Below are positions 63,671 to 64,000 of a stretch of DNA of 64,000 bases, in pieces; positions within the stretch are counted from its first letter, which is position 1; every line of letters starts with the position of its first letter. The position numbers and the translations under genes are program-made. A model generated the notes under the pieces. The model did not search any database. It had not been told where the DNA came from and was given only the letters and a program-made list of their open reading frames with translations. Source of the stretch: a virus; IMG/VR virus record IMGVR_UViG_3300009154_002711, positions 1-64,000 of that record, one strand, 5' to 3'.

Positions 63671-64000
63671 TTAACCTTCCTCCAAGGTAAAGTTTTCAGC
63701 AATTTCATCATATGACATGTGCAGGACATCCGACACGAATTGCTGGGCAAGTTCACTAGTAATTCCCTGTTCAGGTAATTGTGCAGCTAAGTCCCAGAAG
63801 CCTCGTGGAACATTATGCTCCCACACGGCCAAGTTAATTAAACCTGTAGCAATGGCAAGCTCCTTAGTCCAAGGAGCTGCCCGAAGGGTGCAGCGTTTAG
63901 GCAGTTGCACACCCACAAGATAATCCTGAACGGCTTGAACAAGCGTACGAGGATCATCCGTATTATCACGGAAGGTAATCTGTTCTCGGTCTGTGTCTTC
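63671..64000 (-). CDS. Partial gene, N-terminus off the right edge
   Basis: The frame is open to the window edge, so the gene starts beyond it. The visible C-terminal 109 residues include DDPRTLVQAVQDYLVGVQLP, WTKELAIATGLINLAVWEH and a helical end. Unknown family. Confidence 0.65.
   Translation of the reverse strand, partial: EDTDREQITFRDNTDDPRTLVQAVQDYLVGVQLPKRCTLRAAPWTKELAIATGLINLAVWEHNVPRGFWDLAAQLPEQGITSELAQQFVSDVLHMSYDEIAENFTLEEG

Overview
The window looks like accessory and mid-genome DNA of a large tailed phage. Genes are short, closely packed and almost all on the minus strand, often joined by ATGA or TAATG overlaps. It carries an rIIA/rIIB pair, ATP-dependent DNA ligase, RNA ligase, two metallophosphoesterases, a CCA-adding enzyme, about twenty tRNA-type genes and a tmRNA. 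No integrase, portal or capsid gene is recognisable. Hints of a cyanobacterial host, all inference: a tmRNA tag VNNIYPFSRKRALVAA close to the cyanobacterial type, a permuted tmRNA, an IC3-like group I intron in a tRNA, and a pentapeptide-repeat protein.

Layout. 1-10.5 kb: partial virion-like gene, PspA/IM30 homologue, HNH genes, tRNAs (several defective), CCA-adding enzyme, YqeY-like protein, HigA-like antitoxin fragment, RNA ligase. 10.6-11.9 kb: a TnpB element between two damaged tRNAs. 13.4-14.4 kb: a circularly permuted tmRNA with a group I intron in its T-loop, then tRNA-Asn(GUU) with its own group I intron. 15-25.5 kb: phosphoesterase, rIIB, DEDD exonuclease, rIIA, P-loop protein, IsrB-type RuvC nuclease, DNA ligase, HNH. 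25.5-38 kb: many small unknown proteins, more tRNAs, a second TnpB, a dual-specificity phosphatase, a HAD nucleotidase and five small membrane proteins. 38-42.7 kb: a plus-strand beta-rich protein, a Nampt-like/Prs-like pair (NAD salvage or NAD reconstitution), HNH, phosphoesterase.

42.7-50.7 kb: the most unusual part, a tandem array of about 40 divergent 45-75-residue genes, each starting M-T-[YH]-[FL] and carrying a [YF]-x-D-x-[FYL]-[IVL] core, with ends often like D-I-R-L. Nearly all neighbours are coupled by ATGA, GTGA or TAATG. Several units are frameshifted or cut by solo TnpB-type right ends. A related single copy may sit at 21.2 kb. Function unknown.

50.7-64 kb: a repeat-bearing spacer, a polytopic membrane protein, an exported protein, four unknown proteins flanking a 1171-residue protein with the RNA-polymerase signature ADFDGDQ (a probable single-chain two-barrel RNA polymerase), a 1.5 kb repeat-rich noncoding region, and a run of small genes to the right edge.

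Coordinates and translations were read by eye. tRNA identities rest on manual folding. Several one-base frameshifts and two in-frame TGA codons may be mutations, recoding or sequence errors.
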